Assembly: GCF_036924535.1 (NCBI RefSeq)
Contig: NZ_JAZHRT010000001.1
Location: forward strand, 4,402,001 to 4,466,000
Direction: 5' to 3'
DNA length: 64,000 bases
Source of the DNA: Bradyrhizobium sp. AZCC 2262
Lineage (GTDB): Bacteria > Pseudomonadota > Alphaproteobacteria > Rhizobiales > Xanthobacteraceae
The translations under genes and the position numbers were made by a program. Every line of letters starts with the position of its first letter. Position 1 is the stretch's first letter. This document shows positions 17,156-26,731 of the stretch, piece by piece. Under the pieces are notes generated by a model. The model saw nothing but the letters and a program-made list of their open reading frames with translations, was not told where the DNA came from and did no database searches.

Positions 17156-18229
17156 TCAGTCGAACTGCGAACGCTTGTAGTAGCCGCTGTCGATCAGCAC
17201 CTTCTCCCAGTTGCTCTTGTCGACGACGACGGGCTTCAGGAGATAGGACGGCACCACCTTGACACCGTTGTTGTAGGTCTTGGTGTCGTTGACGGTCACT
17301 TCCTTGCCGCTGAGCGAGGCATCCACCATGTCGGCGGTGACGCGCGCGAGATCGCGGGTATCCTTGAAGATGGTCGAGTACTGTTCGCCGCGTTGCATCG
17401 ACTTGATCGACGGCACTTCGGCATCCTGGCCGGAGACGACAGGCATCGCCATGTTGCCGCTGCCATAGCCGACACCTTTCAGCGACGAAAGAATGCCGAT
17501 GGAGAGGCCGTCATAGGGAGAGAGCACGGCATCGACCCGCTTGCGGCCATAGAACGCGCTCAGCAGATTGTCCATCCGCGCCTGGGCGGTGGCGCCGTCC
17601 CAGCGGAGCGTCGAGACCTTGTCCATGCCCTTCTGGCCGCTGCCGATCACCAGCTTGCCGCTGTCGATATAGGGCTGCAGCACCGACATCGAGCCGTTGT
17701 AGAAGAAATAGGCATTGTTATCGTCCGGCGAGCCGCCGAACAATTCGATGTTGAAGGGCCCCTTGCCTTCCTTCAGCCCGAGCCTCTGCTCGATCGACTG
17801 CGCCTGCAGCACGCCGACCTGGAAATTGTCGAAGGTGGCGTAATAGTCGACATTGGGCGTGTCGCGGATCAACCGGTCATAGGCGATCACCGTGATCCCC
17901 TTGGCCTTGGCCTGCTTCAGCACGTCCGACAGCGTGGTGCCGTCGATCGCCGCGATCACCAGCACCTTGGCGCCCTTGGTCACCATGTTCTCGACCTGCG
18001 AGAGCTGGTTCGGAATGTCGTCCTCGGCATATTGCAGGTCGGTGCCGTAGCCGCGCTCCTTCAGGATTTTCACGATGTTGTTGCCATCGTCGATCCACCG
18101 CGCCGAGGACTTTGTCGGCATGGCGATGCCGACCGTTCCCTTGCCCTGGGCGAAAGCGCCGGTCACCGCCGTTGCGGCCATGGTTGCTGCCAGCGCAAGG
18201 GCCGACAATGTGGTCTTCAGACTAGTCAT
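17156..18229 (-). CDS. chvE: Periplasmic multiple-sugar-binding protein ChvE
   Basis: This periplasmic binding protein (357 aa) has a signal peptide ending at AFAQG near residue 28. The mature N terminus [19 protein letters not shown] and the blocks [30 protein letters not shown] and [14 protein letters not shown] are near-identical to Agrobacterium ChvE, where the protein binds arabinose, galactose, glucose and other sugars and also signals to VirA. No vir genes are visible, so a transport role is assumed. It heads the chvE-gguA-gguB operon. Confidence 0.94.
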   Translation of the reverse strand: MTSLKTTLSALALAATMAATAVTGAFAQGKGTVGIAMPTKSSARWIDDGNNIVKILKERGYGTDLQYAEDDIPNQLSQVENMVTKGAKVLVIAAIDGTTLSDVLKQAKAKGITVIAYDRLIRDTPNVDYYATFDNFQVGVLQAQSIEQRLGLKEGKGPFNIELFGGSPDDNNAYFFYNGSMSVLQPYIDSGKLVIGSGQKGMDKVSTLRWDGATAQARMDNLLSAFYGRKRVDAVLSPYDGLSIGILSSLKGVGYGSGNMAMPVVSGQDAEVPSIKSMQRGEQYSTIFKDTRDLARVTADMVDASLSGKEVTVNDTKTYNNGVKVVPSYLLKPVVVDKSNWEKVLIDSGYYKRSQFD

Positions 18230-18346
18230 GCTTCACTCCCTTTGATCATCGAGGATCTATGGTTCCTGGATCGTCAGACCGCTGAATGCGGCTCTTGAAA
18301 CTCCGTCGCTCCTGCGCGTTTGGCTGCCGCGCCTCGTCTTCCTCCA

Positions 18347-19249
18347 TCAATCCGTTGCAAGTCTTACGTCTGGTTCGGGGCGACCACGCGCAGCGACATC
18401 GAGCACGAAGGTGCGGCCATGATCGGGATCGGCGCGCTTCGCGTCATCGCCCATGTCCTGCCAGGCCGACGTGACGAGCAGGCGCGAGAAATCCTGCCCG
18501 ACGAAGGCGGGGCAGCTCGACTGCCGCGCCGGGACGCGGAGCGTGCGCAGATGCTCGCCTTGCGGACTGTAGACATCAATGCAGCCACCGCCCCAGCGCG
18601 CATTCCAGATCAGCCCCTCGGCATCGACCACCGCACCGTCAATGCCGCCGCCGCCCCGCCGGGTGACCAGCACAACCGGCGCGCCGCGCGGCAGGCCGGT
18701 CGCCGCATCGAGATCGACCCGGAACAGCGTATTCTTCCCGGTGTCCGCGAAATAGCCGATAGTCCCATCCGGCGAGAAACAGATCGCGTTCGGAATCGTG
18801 ACGCCGTCATACAGGCGCGATAGCTCCCCGCGATGCAGCGCATAGATGGCGCCCAGCCCCTGCTCGGCCTGCCGGCCCATGGTGCCGATCCAGAACGTGC
18901 CGGACGGATGAACCCGGGCATCGTTCGAACGCGTTGCGGCATTGTCGGCTTCGAGCTGATGGTACAGGGTCATCCGCCCATCAGCCGCATCGCGGACATA
19001 GAGACCGTCATCGGCAACGAGGAGCTGGCGATGCGCGTCGATCCGGGCCAGCGCACTGCCCATCACGTCGAGCGAATGGATGGTGATCCGCCCGGTGTCG
19101 AGCCGCGCTTCGAACAGCCGGCGTTCGACAATGTCGAACCACCAGGCCGTATCGGTAGCGGGGTCGTAGGTCGGGCCCTCACCAAGATGGCACCGCTCGC
19201 CACAGAGAACGGTGGTCGGCACCTCTTCCATCCTGTGACCACCGATCAT
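18347..19249 (-). CDS. SMP-30/gluconolactonase family sugar lactonase
   Basis: This 300-aa six-bladed beta-propeller lactonase has the family blocks LGEGPTYDPATDTAWWFDI (containing the metal-binding Glu near residue 23), SNDARVHPSGTFWIGTMG and GYFADTGKNTLFRVDLD, with the metal Asn/Asp residues in place. It would hydrolyse the aldonolactone made by the dehydrogenase two genes upstream. The frame is open further, but the ATG at 19249 overlaps the mutarotase stop (ATGA), so the longer version is rejected. A second ATG at 19231 is possible. Confidence 0.88.
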   Translation of the reverse strand: MIGGHRMEEVPTTVLCGERCHLGEGPTYDPATDTAWWFDIVERRLFEARLDTGRITIHSLDVMGSALARIDAHRQLLVADDGLYVRDAADGRMTLYHQLEADNAATRSNDARVHPSGTFWIGTMGRQAEQGLGAIYALHRGELSRLYDGVTIPNAICFSPDGTIGYFADTGKNTLFRVDLDAATGLPRGAPVVLVTRRGGGGIDGAVVDAEGLIWNARWGGGCIDVYSPQGEHLRTLRVPARQSSCPAFVGQDFSRLLVTSAWQDMGDDAKRADPDHGRTFVLDVAARGRPEPDVRLATD

Positions 19250-20385
19250 CGCCCGGCTCCCTCGGGCGACTCTACCGCGGATTGTGTCTCGATTGCGCCG
19301 TGGATCACATGCGTGAAGCGGTACAGCGTGGTGTGGCGATAGACTTCGCCCGGGGCAAGCCGTGCGGTCGGGAAGTCGGGCCGGTTGGGCGTATCGGGCC
19401 ACGCGTGCGGTTCGAGGCACATGGCGTCGGACTGCCGATAGAGGCGGCCGCCCTTTCCGGCGGTGGAGCCGTCGAGAAAATTTCCGGAATAAACCTGCAG
19501 TCCGGGCTGGTTGGTGAACAGCTCGAGCACGCGGCCGGACGTAGGCTCAGCCAGCCGTGCGGCAAGGCGAGGCTCAAGGCTCGGCGGCGCAAGGCAGAAA
19601 TTATGGTCATAGCCGCGGCCAACCCGGAGCTGCGGATGGTCGTTACGAATCCGCGCACCGATCACGACGCCTGCCCGAAAGTCGAATGGCGTATCGGCTA
19701 CCGCGCAGGGCGGCTGCGGCAGCGGGATTGCGCCGGCATCGACGGCGAGGAAATGATCCGCCGCCACGGTGAGGTGATGGTCGAGAATGCTGCGGCCCGA
19801 GCGTGCGCCGGCCAGGTTGAAAAAGCTGTGGTTGTTAAGGTTGACCACGGTAGGACGGTCCGTGCGCGCCGACATATCGAGCGACAGCTCCATCGGCCCG
19901 GTCAGGCGCCAGGTCACCTCCACTTCCAGCGTGCCGGGATAGCCCTCCTCGCCATCGGCGCTCGTATACGCAAGCGTCACGGCCGGATGATCTCCATCCT
20001 CGATCGCGACAATCCGCCAGTTGCGGCGATCGAAACCTTCCAACCCGCCATGCAAGGCATTGGCTCCGTTATTCGCCGCGAGTTGCACCTCGGTGCCGTC
20101 GAGCGTGAAGCGCGCGCCGGCGATGCGGTTGGCATAGCGCCCGACGGTTGCGCCGAAGAACTGCCGCCGGGCGAGGTATCCCTCGAACGCGTCATGACCA
20201 AGCACGATGTCGTCGCGGTGTCCGGTCGCATCCGGCACCAGCAATGCCTGCAGCGATGCGCCATAGGTGATGATGCGGGCTTCCAGGCCGCCGGCCGCAT
20301 GCAAGACGATGCGCTCGACCTCGCTGCCATCCGGCAGCACACCGAAGCGGGAACGCGTCACGCGGGGGACAGATGGCGTATTCAT
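19246..20385 (-). CDS. galM: Aldose 1-epimerase (mutarotase)
   Basis: The 379-aa protein has the galactose mutarotase fold: FGATVGRYANRIAGARFTLDG (residues about 77-97), NNGANALHGG, VNLNNHSFFNLAG with the catalytic His, GYDHNFCLAP, and the late NQPGLQVYSGNFLDG preceding the region that holds the catalytic Glu in this family. It interconverts anomers of aldoses, supplying the dehydrogenase encoded immediately upstream. It overlaps both neighbours by four bases. Confidence 0.92.
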   Translation of the reverse strand: MNTPSVPRVTRSRFGVLPDGSEVERIVLHAAGGLEARIITYGASLQALLVPDATGHRDDIVLGHDAFEGYLARRQFFGATVGRYANRIAGARFTLDGTEVQLAANNGANALHGGLEGFDRRNWRIVAIEDGDHPAVTLAYTSADGEEGYPGTLEVEVTWRLTGPMELSLDMSARTDRPTVVNLNNHSFFNLAGARSGRSILDHHLTVAADHFLAVDAGAIPLPQPPCAVADTPFDFRAGVVIGARIRNDHPQLRVGRGYDHNFCLAPPSLEPRLAARLAEPTSGRVLELFTNQPGLQVYSGNFLDGSTAGKGGRLYRQSDAMCLEPHAWPDTPNRPDFPTARLAPGEVYRHTTLYRFTHVIHGAIETQSAVESPEGAGR

Positions 20386-21314
20386 GTCTTGTCCTCGAAT
20401 GGCTCGACCGTACGGCGTCGCCCCAGCAGGAACGCGTCGGCGACGAGTTGAAGCGGGGCGAGATCGACGTCGGTCTCGCCGGTTGTGGCGAGTTCGCGGA
20501 AGCGGCGATAGAGCCCGGCATATTCGGCGTCCGGGGCATCGACGAGTTGCTTGCCCCCTGCCCGCAACCTCGCCCCGCCCATGGAGAGCGTGACCGAGCC
20601 GCCGTCGGTGTCGAGATCAATGTCCCAGCTTTGCGGTCCGGTCTGGAGGAAGTCGAATTCGGCTGTGATCTTCAGTCCCTGAGCGTCGGTAAGCGCAAGG
20701 TTGGCGGCAATCGGCGCGTCGCGATTGGCGGGGAATGCGAGGTCGGCCGACGTCACAAACAATGGCTGCGGCAGAATGCGCGTCAGGATCGACAGCGCGT
20801 TGATGCCGGGGTCGAATACGCCGAGCCCGCCCGGCTCAAAGATCCAAGCCTGCCCCGGATGCCAGACCCGCACGTCTTCCTTCCAGGTAATTTTGACTGA
20901 TATGACCTTCCGGCCGGCGAGCAATTGCCGCGACGGCTCGACGGCAGGTGCGAACCGCGAGTGCCACGTGGCGAATAGCGTACGTTGCGCGGCCCGCGCC
21001 GCGGTCACGAGCGGCGTGATTTCAGCTACCGTGGCTCCCGGCGGCTTTTCCAGCATCACGTGCTTGCCGGCGGCAAGCGCCATCGCCGCCTGCGCGTGAC
21101 GAACCTGCGGCGGAGTGCACAGCGCCACCGCATCGATCGGCGGGCCGTCGCGCAATAATTCATCGAGCGTTGCCGCATGCGGTACGCCGGGAAGCGAGGC
21201 ATTGCGGCTGGCGACGGCAACGAGCTCCACACCGTCGGTTGCAGCAATCGCCGGCACATGCTGGTCGCGCGCGATCTTGCCGAAGCCAACGATGGCGACA
21301 CGAAGCGGGCTCAT
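20382..21314 (-). CDS. L-arabinose/D-galactose 1-dehydrogenase (Gfo/Idh/MocA family)
   Basis: This NAD(P)-dependent oxidoreductase (310 aa) begins VAIVGFGKIARDQHVPAI with the Rossmann fingerprint and continues with ALCTPPQVRHAQAA, GKHVMLEKPPGAT, FATWHSRFAPAVEP and GGLGVFDPGINALSI. These blocks closely match the L-arabinose 1-dehydrogenase (AraA type) of Azospirillum, which also oxidises D-galactose. The reaction gives the lactone that the SMP-30 protein would open. The ATG at 21314 overlaps the regulator stop; the much longer open frame upstream belongs to the shadow of the regulator gene. Confidence 0.88.
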   Translation of the reverse strand: MSPLRVAIVGFGKIARDQHVPAIAATDGVELVAVASRNASLPGVPHAATLDELLRDGPPIDAVALCTPPQVRHAQAAMALAAGKHVMLEKPPGATVAEITPLVTAARAAQRTLFATWHSRFAPAVEPSRQLLAGRKVISVKITWKEDVRVWHPGQAWIFEPGGLGVFDPGINALSILTRILPQPLFVTSADLAFPANRDAPIAANLALTDAQGLKITAEFDFLQTGPQSWDIDLDTDGGSVTLSMGGARLRAGGKQLVDAPDAEYAGLYRRFRELATTGETDVDLAPLQLVADAFLLGRRRTVEPFEDKT

Positions 21315-22093
21315 GATGGCTCTCCAGATCGGACTGCCGCTGACGTCGCAGGCACAACGCCGGACGATGCCGAAGTTCCCCCCTCGTGACGGCGCAATCC
21401 ATTGTGGATCACCTCGGCCATGGCGGCGGAGGCGGTTTCGGCATCGCCGCTCTCGATCGCATCGACAATGCGCTGGTGCCACAACAGCACCGTCTCGCGG
21501 TCCTGGGTCTCGACCGGCGCGCTGAGCAGGAACGAGGCGCGCAGTGCCGCCTCGATGACGTTGCCGATCGAACGCATGAACAAATTGCCGGAGGCGTTGG
21601 CGACGGCCAGATGCAAGGCGAGATCGCCGTCGGCAAAACCAACGGAGTCGGAAGCCTCGCGCCGCATCCGCTCCATGCTCCGATGGAGTTCGGCGATGTC
21701 GGCCTCCGAACGCCGGGCTGACGCGAGCGCGGCGGCGCGCGGCTCGACGGCGAGCCGGATTTCGGCGAGATCGTTGAGAAAGCGCCGATCGATGCCGGCA
21801 TCGAGATGCCAGGCCAGCACGTCGGCGTCGAACATGTTCCAGGCGCCGCGCTCGCGCACCACGGTGCCGACCCGCGCCTTGGTGGTGAGCAGACCCTTGG
21901 CCACCAGAGTCTTGACGCTCTCGCGCAACACGGGCCGCGATACGCCGAACATCGCCGTGAGTTCGGCGTCGCCCGGCAGGCGGCCGCCTTCGGCGTAACG
22001 GCCGGCGATGATGTCGACGCCAATGCTGCGGGCGACCTCGGCGTGGTTGGAATGCGCGCGCCGCGTCGGGATGACGACAAGCCGGGACGTCAT
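21311..22093 (-). CDS. FadR/GntR-family transcriptional regulator of the sugar operon
   Basis: The 260-aa protein has an N-terminal winged-helix domain (about 20-85; GGRLPGDAELTAMFGVSRPVLRES) and a C-terminal FCD ligand-binding domain (about 105-235, with metal-ligand-like residues in AEIRLAVEPRAA and FHLAVANASGN-type LALHLAVANASGN). It is embedded between the importer and enzyme genes with overlapping ends, so it probably represses its own operon in response to an arabinose/galactose derivative. GguR-type regulators of this subfamily are known near such genes, but this equivalence is inferred. Confidence 0.85.
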   Translation of the reverse strand: MTSRLVVIPTRRAHSNHAEVARSIGVDIIAGRYAEGGRLPGDAELTAMFGVSRPVLRESVKTLVAKGLLTTKARVGTVVRERGAWNMFDADVLAWHLDAGIDRRFLNDLAEIRLAVEPRAAALASARRSEADIAELHRSMERMRREASDSVGFADGDLALHLAVANASGNLFMRSIGNVIEAALRASFLLSAPVETQDRETVLLWHQRIVDAIESGDAETASAAMAEVIHNGLRRHEGGTSASSGVVPATSAAVRSGEPS

Positions 22094-23073
22094 GATTTCT
22101 GGACTCCTGCCTTACGAGGGCCGGCGCGGCGGGCGATGCCCAGCATGGCCTGCTGCAGGGCGATGAAAGCGAAAAGAAGAACACCGGTCACGATCTTGGT
22201 CCACCAGCTCGACAGGGTTCCATCGAAATTGATGTAGGTCTGGATCAGGCCCTGAATCAGCACGCCGAGCAACGTGCCGACCACCGACCCCTGCCCGCCG
22301 GTCAGCAAGGTGCCGCCGATCACCACGGCCGCAATGGAATCGAGTTCGACGCCGACGGCGGAAAGCGAGTAGCCCGCCGCAGTGTAGAAGGAGAACACAA
22401 TGCCGGCGAGGCCGGCAAGGACGCTCGACAGCATGTAGATGCGCACCGTCATGGATCCGACCGGTATGCCCATCAGAGCCGTGGTCGTGCGGCTGCCGCC
22501 GAGCGCATAGACATTGGCCCCGAAGCGGGTGAAATGCAGCAGCACGGCACCTGCCGCAACCACCGCAAGCATGATGAGGGCGATGGCGGTGATCCGGCCT
22601 CCCCCGGGCAGCCGCAGTGCGAAATCCGACACCGTCGAATAGAGCGGCGCAGTGATCGGCGTCGATTCCGTCGACATCAGGAAACTGGCGCCGCGGGCGA
22701 GGAACATCCCCGCCAGCGTGACGATGAAAGGCGGCATGTCGAAGACATGGATGATGGCGCCCATGGCCGCGCCAAAGGCGGCGCACAATAGCAGGATCGC
22801 GACAAAGGCGACCAGCGGCGGCACGCCGAGACGCTCGATCGCCAGCGCGACGAACACGGTGGTGAAGCCGATCACCGAGCCGACCGACAGGTCGATCCCG
22901 CCGGAAATGATCACAAACGTCATGCCGGTGGCGACGATGCCGAGAAAGGCGTTGTCGGTCAGCAGATTTGCGGCCACCCGGGTGGAAGCGAAATTGGGAA
23001 ACTGCGCCGTGCAGAGCGCAAATCCGACGACGAATACCATGGCCGTGATCGCGACCGGCGGCAGACCCCTCAT
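22090..23073 (-). CDS. yjfF: Sugar ABC transporter permease, YjfF type
   Basis: This inner-membrane permease (327 aa) has about eight hydrophobic segments and the motif FVIISGGIDLSVGSVIGFTTV near residue 55, with YALGGSRTTTALMGIPVG and IGGTLLTGGQGSVVGTLLGV later. It matches the YjfF subunit of galactofuranose importers. The true start is the ATG at 23073, overlapping the ytfT stop; the open frame continues upstream only as a shadow of ytfT. Confidence 0.87.
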   Translation of the reverse strand: MRGLPPVAITAMVFVVGFALCTAQFPNFASTRVAANLLTDNAFLGIVATGMTFVIISGGIDLSVGSVIGFTTVFVALAIERLGVPPLVAFVAILLLCAAFGAAMGAIIHVFDMPPFIVTLAGMFLARGASFLMSTESTPITAPLYSTVSDFALRLPGGGRITAIALIMLAVVAAGAVLLHFTRFGANVYALGGSRTTTALMGIPVGSMTVRIYMLSSVLAGLAGIVFSFYTAAGYSLSAVGVELDSIAAVVIGGTLLTGGQGSVVGTLLGVLIQGLIQTYINFDGTLSSWWTKIVTGVLLFAFIALQQAMLGIARRAGPRKAGVQKS

Positions 23074-24080
23074 TGGCGGGCCCTTCCCAGCACGGCCCCG
23101 GCATTGGCGAAGCGCGGCGACTGCAGCAGCAGGACGATCAGCACCACAGCCGCCTTCACCACGAGATTGAACTCCGGCGGATAGCCCGACAGCAGAATGC
23201 CGGTGTTCATGGCCTGGATGATCAGGGCGCCGACCATCGCCAGCACCAGGCTGAAACGCCCGCCGAACAGCGAGGTGCCGCCGATCACCACCGCCAGGAT
23301 CGCGTCGAGCTCGAGCCAGAGCCCGGCATTGTTGGCATCCGCGCCCATGATGTCTGCAGCGGCGATGACACCCGCGAGCGCCGCGCACAGGCCGCACCAC
23401 ACATAGACCGCAAGGATCATGGCGCGGGTACCGATCCCGGCCAGTTCGCTCGCCCTCGCGTTGCCGCCGGTCGCCTCGATCAAGAGCCCAAGCGCAGAGC
23501 CTCGGACCACCGCACCGGTGACGATCAACATGCCGAGCGCGACCGCCACCGGCGCCGGCACGCCGAGTACGGCGCCGTTGCCGAGCCAGACCAGGTCGGG
23601 AGCGGTGAAGGTGACGATGCGGCCCTCGGTAATGAGCTGCGCGACGCCCCGGCCAGCCACCATCAGGATCAGGGTGGCGACGATCGGCTGGATGCCGAGC
23701 ACCGCAACGAGAAAGCCGTTCCAGAGCCCGCATAGCAGCCCGGCGCCGAGGGCTGCGGCGAGCGCCAGCGGCAGGCCGTGGGCGTCGGCAAGGCTCGCGG
23801 CGATTGCGCCTGATATCGCCATCACCGCCCCCACCGACAGGTCGATGCCCCGCGTCGCGATGACCAGCACCATGCCCAAGGCAAGCAGCGCGACCGGCGC
23901 GCCGCGGTTCAGGACATCGATCAGGCTGCCGAACAGCCGGCCGTCCTGCATCCGCAAATCGAAGAATTGCGGCGAAACGGCGCGGTCGACCGCGAGGATC
24001 ACCAGCAAGGCGATGATCTGGGCAAGGCCACGACTTTGCAGCAGTCTTTGCAGCAGGCTTTGCAACAGTCCTGGCATCAT
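23070..24080 (-). CDS. ytfT: Sugar ABC transporter permease, YtfT type
   Basis: This inner-membrane permease of 336 aa shows the motif LVIATRGIDLSVGAVMAISGA near residue 85, then ATGGNARASELAGIGTRAM and VVIGGTSLFGGRFSLVLAMVGAL. It pairs with the YjfF-type permease encoded next, as in the E. coli ytfQRT-yjfF galactofuranose system. Its start overlaps the ytfR stop by four bases. Confidence 0.87.
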   Translation of the reverse strand: MMPGLLQSLLQRLLQSRGLAQIIALLVILAVDRAVSPQFFDLRMQDGRLFGSLIDVLNRGAPVALLALGMVLVIATRGIDLSVGAVMAISGAIAASLADAHGLPLALAAALGAGLLCGLWNGFLVAVLGIQPIVATLILMVAGRGVAQLITEGRIVTFTAPDLVWLGNGAVLGVPAPVAVALGMLIVTGAVVRGSALGLLIEATGGNARASELAGIGTRAMILAVYVWCGLCAALAGVIAAADIMGADANNAGLWLELDAILAVVIGGTSLFGGRFSLVLAMVGALIIQAMNTGILLSGYPPEFNLVVKAAVVLIVLLLQSPRFANAGAVLGRARQ

Positions 24081-25621
24081 GGCTGTCCGGCTTCCGCACT
24101 GGCAGTGCCGGCGACAGCGATCGCTGCCAGAATATTGGAGACGTCGATGGCTTCCCCTTCCAGTTCATCGATGTGGCTGCGATCGCGCAGCACGATCACA
24201 CGGTCCGAATAGGTCACGATCTCGTCGAGTTCGGAAGAAATCACCAGCAGCGCCAGGCCGTCGTCGCACAATTCGCGGATCAGGCGGATGATCTCGGCAT
24301 GGGCACCGACATCGATGCCGCGGGTCGGCTCGTCCAGCACCAGGACGCGCGGCGCGGTGGCGAGCCAGCGGGCGAGCAGCACCTTCTGCTGGTTGCCACC
24401 GGATAATAGACCGATCGGCCGTTCCGGCTCCGGCGGGCGGATGTCGAGCAGCCTGATGAAACGCATCGCAATCTCTTCCTGCTCGGAGCGCGACAGCGGT
24501 TTTGCGAGGCCGCGCTTGGCCTGCAGCGCCAGCACGATGTTTTCGCGCACGGTGAGATCGGCAATGATGCCCTCGGTCTTGCGCTCTTCGGGGCAATAGC
24601 CGAAGCCATGGGCGACGGCATCACGCGGCGATTGCAGCCGGACCGGCCTGCCGTCGACCATGGCACTGCCGCTGTCGGCACGCTCGGCGCCAAACACCAG
24701 CCGCGCAGTTTCGGTGCGCCCCGAGCCGAGCAGGCCGGCGAGACCAACCACCTCGCCGCGGCGAAGCGCGAGATCGAACGGCGCGACATAGCCGGCCTTG
24801 CCATAGTTTTCGAAGCGCGCGCAAGTCTCGCCCGCCGGCCGCACCTGCGCCGCCGCGCGCTCGCTGGTCGTTTCGGCGAGTTCGCGGCCAAGCATCATGC
24901 GGATCAATTCGATCCGCGGCAGTTCGGCGGTGGTCCGCTCGCCGATCAGCCGGCCGTTGCGCAAAACCGTGATGCGGTCGCAGATCTCATAGACCTGATC
25001 GAGAAAATGCGTGACGAAGAGGACGCCGATGCCGCGCAGCGCGAGCTTGCGCATCACCGCGAACAGAATCTCGACCTCGTGACGATCGAGGCTCGCGGTC
25101 GGTTCGTCGAGGATCAACACGCGGGCCGACTGGTCGACGGCGCGGGCGATCGCGGTGATGTGCTGCACCGCGACCGAATAGTTTCCGAGCGGCTCGGCGA
25201 CGTCGATATGCAGATCGAACTCCGCAAGCAGCGCGGCGGCGCAGCGGCGCATCTCGGCCTCGCGCACCAGGCCGAACCGCGTCGGCTGCCTGCCGAGATA
25301 GAGGTTTTGCGCGACCGACAGGTTTTGCAGCAGATTGACCTCCTGATAGACGGTCGCAATCCCCGCATCGACCGCCGCCTTGGCCGAGCGCGGCGCGACC
25401 TCGGCGCCGCCGAGCCGGACGATGCCGGCATCGCGCGGGAACACGCCGGTCACCGCCTTGATCAAGGTGGACTTGCCCGCGCCGTTCTCGCCGAGCAGCG
25501 CGTGGATTTCACCGGCCCGCAAGGTGAAATCCACCTCCTGCAGGGCCCGCAGCGTGCCAAAACTCTTGCTTAAGGCCCGCACTTCAAGCAGAGCGGGGCC
25601 AGGGTCGGAACTTGCATTCAT
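24077..25621 (-). CDS. ytfR: Sugar ABC transporter ATP-binding protein, YtfR type
   Basis: This 514-aa protein contains two ABC domains. The first has Walker A GENGAGKST and VLILDEPTASLD; the second has GLLGSGRTETARLV in place of the P-loop, LLSGGNQQKVLLARW and VLVLDEPTRGIDVG. The start MNASSDPG at 25621 is taken; the frame runs 20 codons further toward the ytfQ-ytfR hairpin but without family similarity. It energises the two permeases encoded downstream. Confidence 0.88.
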   Translation of the reverse strand: MNASSDPGPALLEVRALSKSFGTLRALQEVDFTLRAGEIHALLGENGAGKSTLIKAVTGVFPRDAGIVRLGGAEVAPRSAKAAVDAGIATVYQEVNLLQNLSVAQNLYLGRQPTRFGLVREAEMRRCAAALLAEFDLHIDVAEPLGNYSVAVQHITAIARAVDQSARVLILDEPTASLDRHEVEILFAVMRKLALRGIGVLFVTHFLDQVYEICDRITVLRNGRLIGERTTAELPRIELIRMMLGRELAETTSERAAAQVRPAGETCARFENYGKAGYVAPFDLALRRGEVVGLAGLLGSGRTETARLVFGAERADSGSAMVDGRPVRLQSPRDAVAHGFGYCPEERKTEGIIADLTVRENIVLALQAKRGLAKPLSRSEQEEIAMRFIRLLDIRPPEPERPIGLLSGGNQQKVLLARWLATAPRVLVLDEPTRGIDVGAHAEIIRLIRELCDDGLALLVISSELDEIVTYSDRVIVLRDRSHIDELEGEAIDVSNILAAIAVAGTASAEAGQP

Positions 25622-25706
25622 GCCGGCATCACTCCTACCGACGTTCGCATCAAGCGCGAACGCCCGGCATGTTCGCCTCATGTGGCGGATTCGTCGAGAA
25701 GGCTTT

Positions 25707-25743
25707 CGCCGCCGGGCCGGGGCTGGCTTGAGACCCGGCGGCG
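25707..25743 (-). terminator. Strong hairpin between ytfQ and ytfR
   Basis: CGCCGCCGGG pairs perfectly with CCCGGCGGCG across a 17-base loop, directly after the ytfQ stop. There is no T-run on the minus strand. It probably stabilises the ytfQ end of the transcript, raising binding protein over membrane subunits. Confidence 0.6.
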
Positions 25744-25756
25744 TGGCACCGGCCGG

Positions 25757-26731
25757 TCAGTAGCCGAGGCCCTTCTTGCTGTCGTAGATCTTCTGCGGGT
25801 CGTCGGCGGCCGTGTAGAGCTTCGATTCCGTCTGGATCCACTTCGACGGCACCGTTCCCTTCGCCTTGAAGGCCATGATGGCGTCCAGCGCCGGACCTGC
25901 CATGTTCGGCGTCAGCTCCACGGTGGCGTTGGCCTCGCCGGCCGCGATCGCCTTGAAGATGTCGGGCACCGCATCGATCGACACCGTCAGGACGTCCTTG
26001 CCCGGCTTGAGGCCGGCCTCCTTCATCGCCTGGATCGCGCCGACCATCATGTCGTCGTTGTGGGCGTAGACCGCGCAAATCGTCTTGCCGCCGCCTTCGG
26101 CCTTGATGAAGCTTTCCATCACCTCCTTGCCCTTGGCGCGGGTGAAGTCGCCGGTCTGGCTGCGCACCACCTTGAGGTTGGCGTTCTTGGCGACCACGCT
26201 GTCAAAGCCCTTCTTGCGGTTGGTCGCGACGCTCGCACCGACCGTGCCCTGCAGTTCGACGACATTGCACGCCTTGCCGCTCACCGCCTTCGCCAGCCAT
26301 TCGCCGGCGACGGCACCTTCGTGCACGCTGTCCGAGGTGACGGCGGTGAGATAAAGCTCCTTGCCCGACGGATCGATGTCGCGATCGAGCAGCACGACCG
26401 GAATCTTGGCTTCCTTGGCCTCCTTCAACACCGCATCCCAGCCGCTCGACACGACAGGCGCGAGGAAGATGGCGTCGACGCCTTGCGCGATGAACGAACG
26501 GATCGCCTTGATCTGGTTCTCCTGCTTCTGCTGGGCGTCGGCGATCTTGAGCGTGACCTTGCGCTTGGCGGCCTCCGATTTGGAGACCGAGGTCTCCGCC
26601 GCCCGCCAGCCGGATTCGGATCCGATCTGGGAAAAGCCGACGGTAAGCTCAGCGGCTGTTGCGGGAAGCGAAAGGGTGATGGCGACCAGCGCGGTGGCCG
26701 CAAGGAGGGCTTTGGAGGTCATGAAGCGCAT
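25757..26731 (-). CDS. ytfQ: Periplasmic sugar-binding protein, YtfQ type
   Basis: This 324-aa periplasmic protein has a signal peptide ending ATAAE near residue 27, then TVGFSQIGSESGWRAAET, the start typical of YtfQ galactofuranose-binding proteins. Later blocks are IRSFIAQGVDAIFLAPV, VVLLDRDIDPSG and CAVYAHNDDMMVGAIQAM. It is the first gene of an eight-gene overlapping operon that continues to the lactonase. The actual ligand could be galactofuranose or arabinofuranose, given the enzymes encoded downstream. Confidence 0.88.
   Translation of the reverse strand: MRFMTSKALLAATALVAITLSLPATAAELTVGFSQIGSESGWRAAETSVSKSEAAKRKVTLKIADAQQKQENQIKAIRSFIAQGVDAIFLAPVVSSGWDAVLKEAKEAKIPVVLLDRDIDPSGKELYLTAVTSDSVHEGAVAGEWLAKAVSGKACNVVELQGTVGASVATNRKKGFDSVVAKNANLKVVRSQTGDFTRAKGKEVMESFIKAEGGGKTICAVYAHNDDMMVGAIQAMKEAGLKPGKDVLTVSIDAVPDIFKAIAAGEANATVELTPNMAGPALDAIMAFKAKGTVPSKWIQTESKLYTAADDPQKIYDSKKGLGY

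Noticed and set aside
20382..22184. A 600-aa fusion of dehydrogenase and regulator
   Set aside because: The N-terminal part is an Arg-rich shadow of the GntR gene; the dehydrogenase starts at 21314.
22090..24168. A single 692-aa permease fusion
   Set aside because: The open frame is continuous only through a shadow of ytfT; YjfF starts at 23073 and YtfT is in another frame with a normal start and stop.
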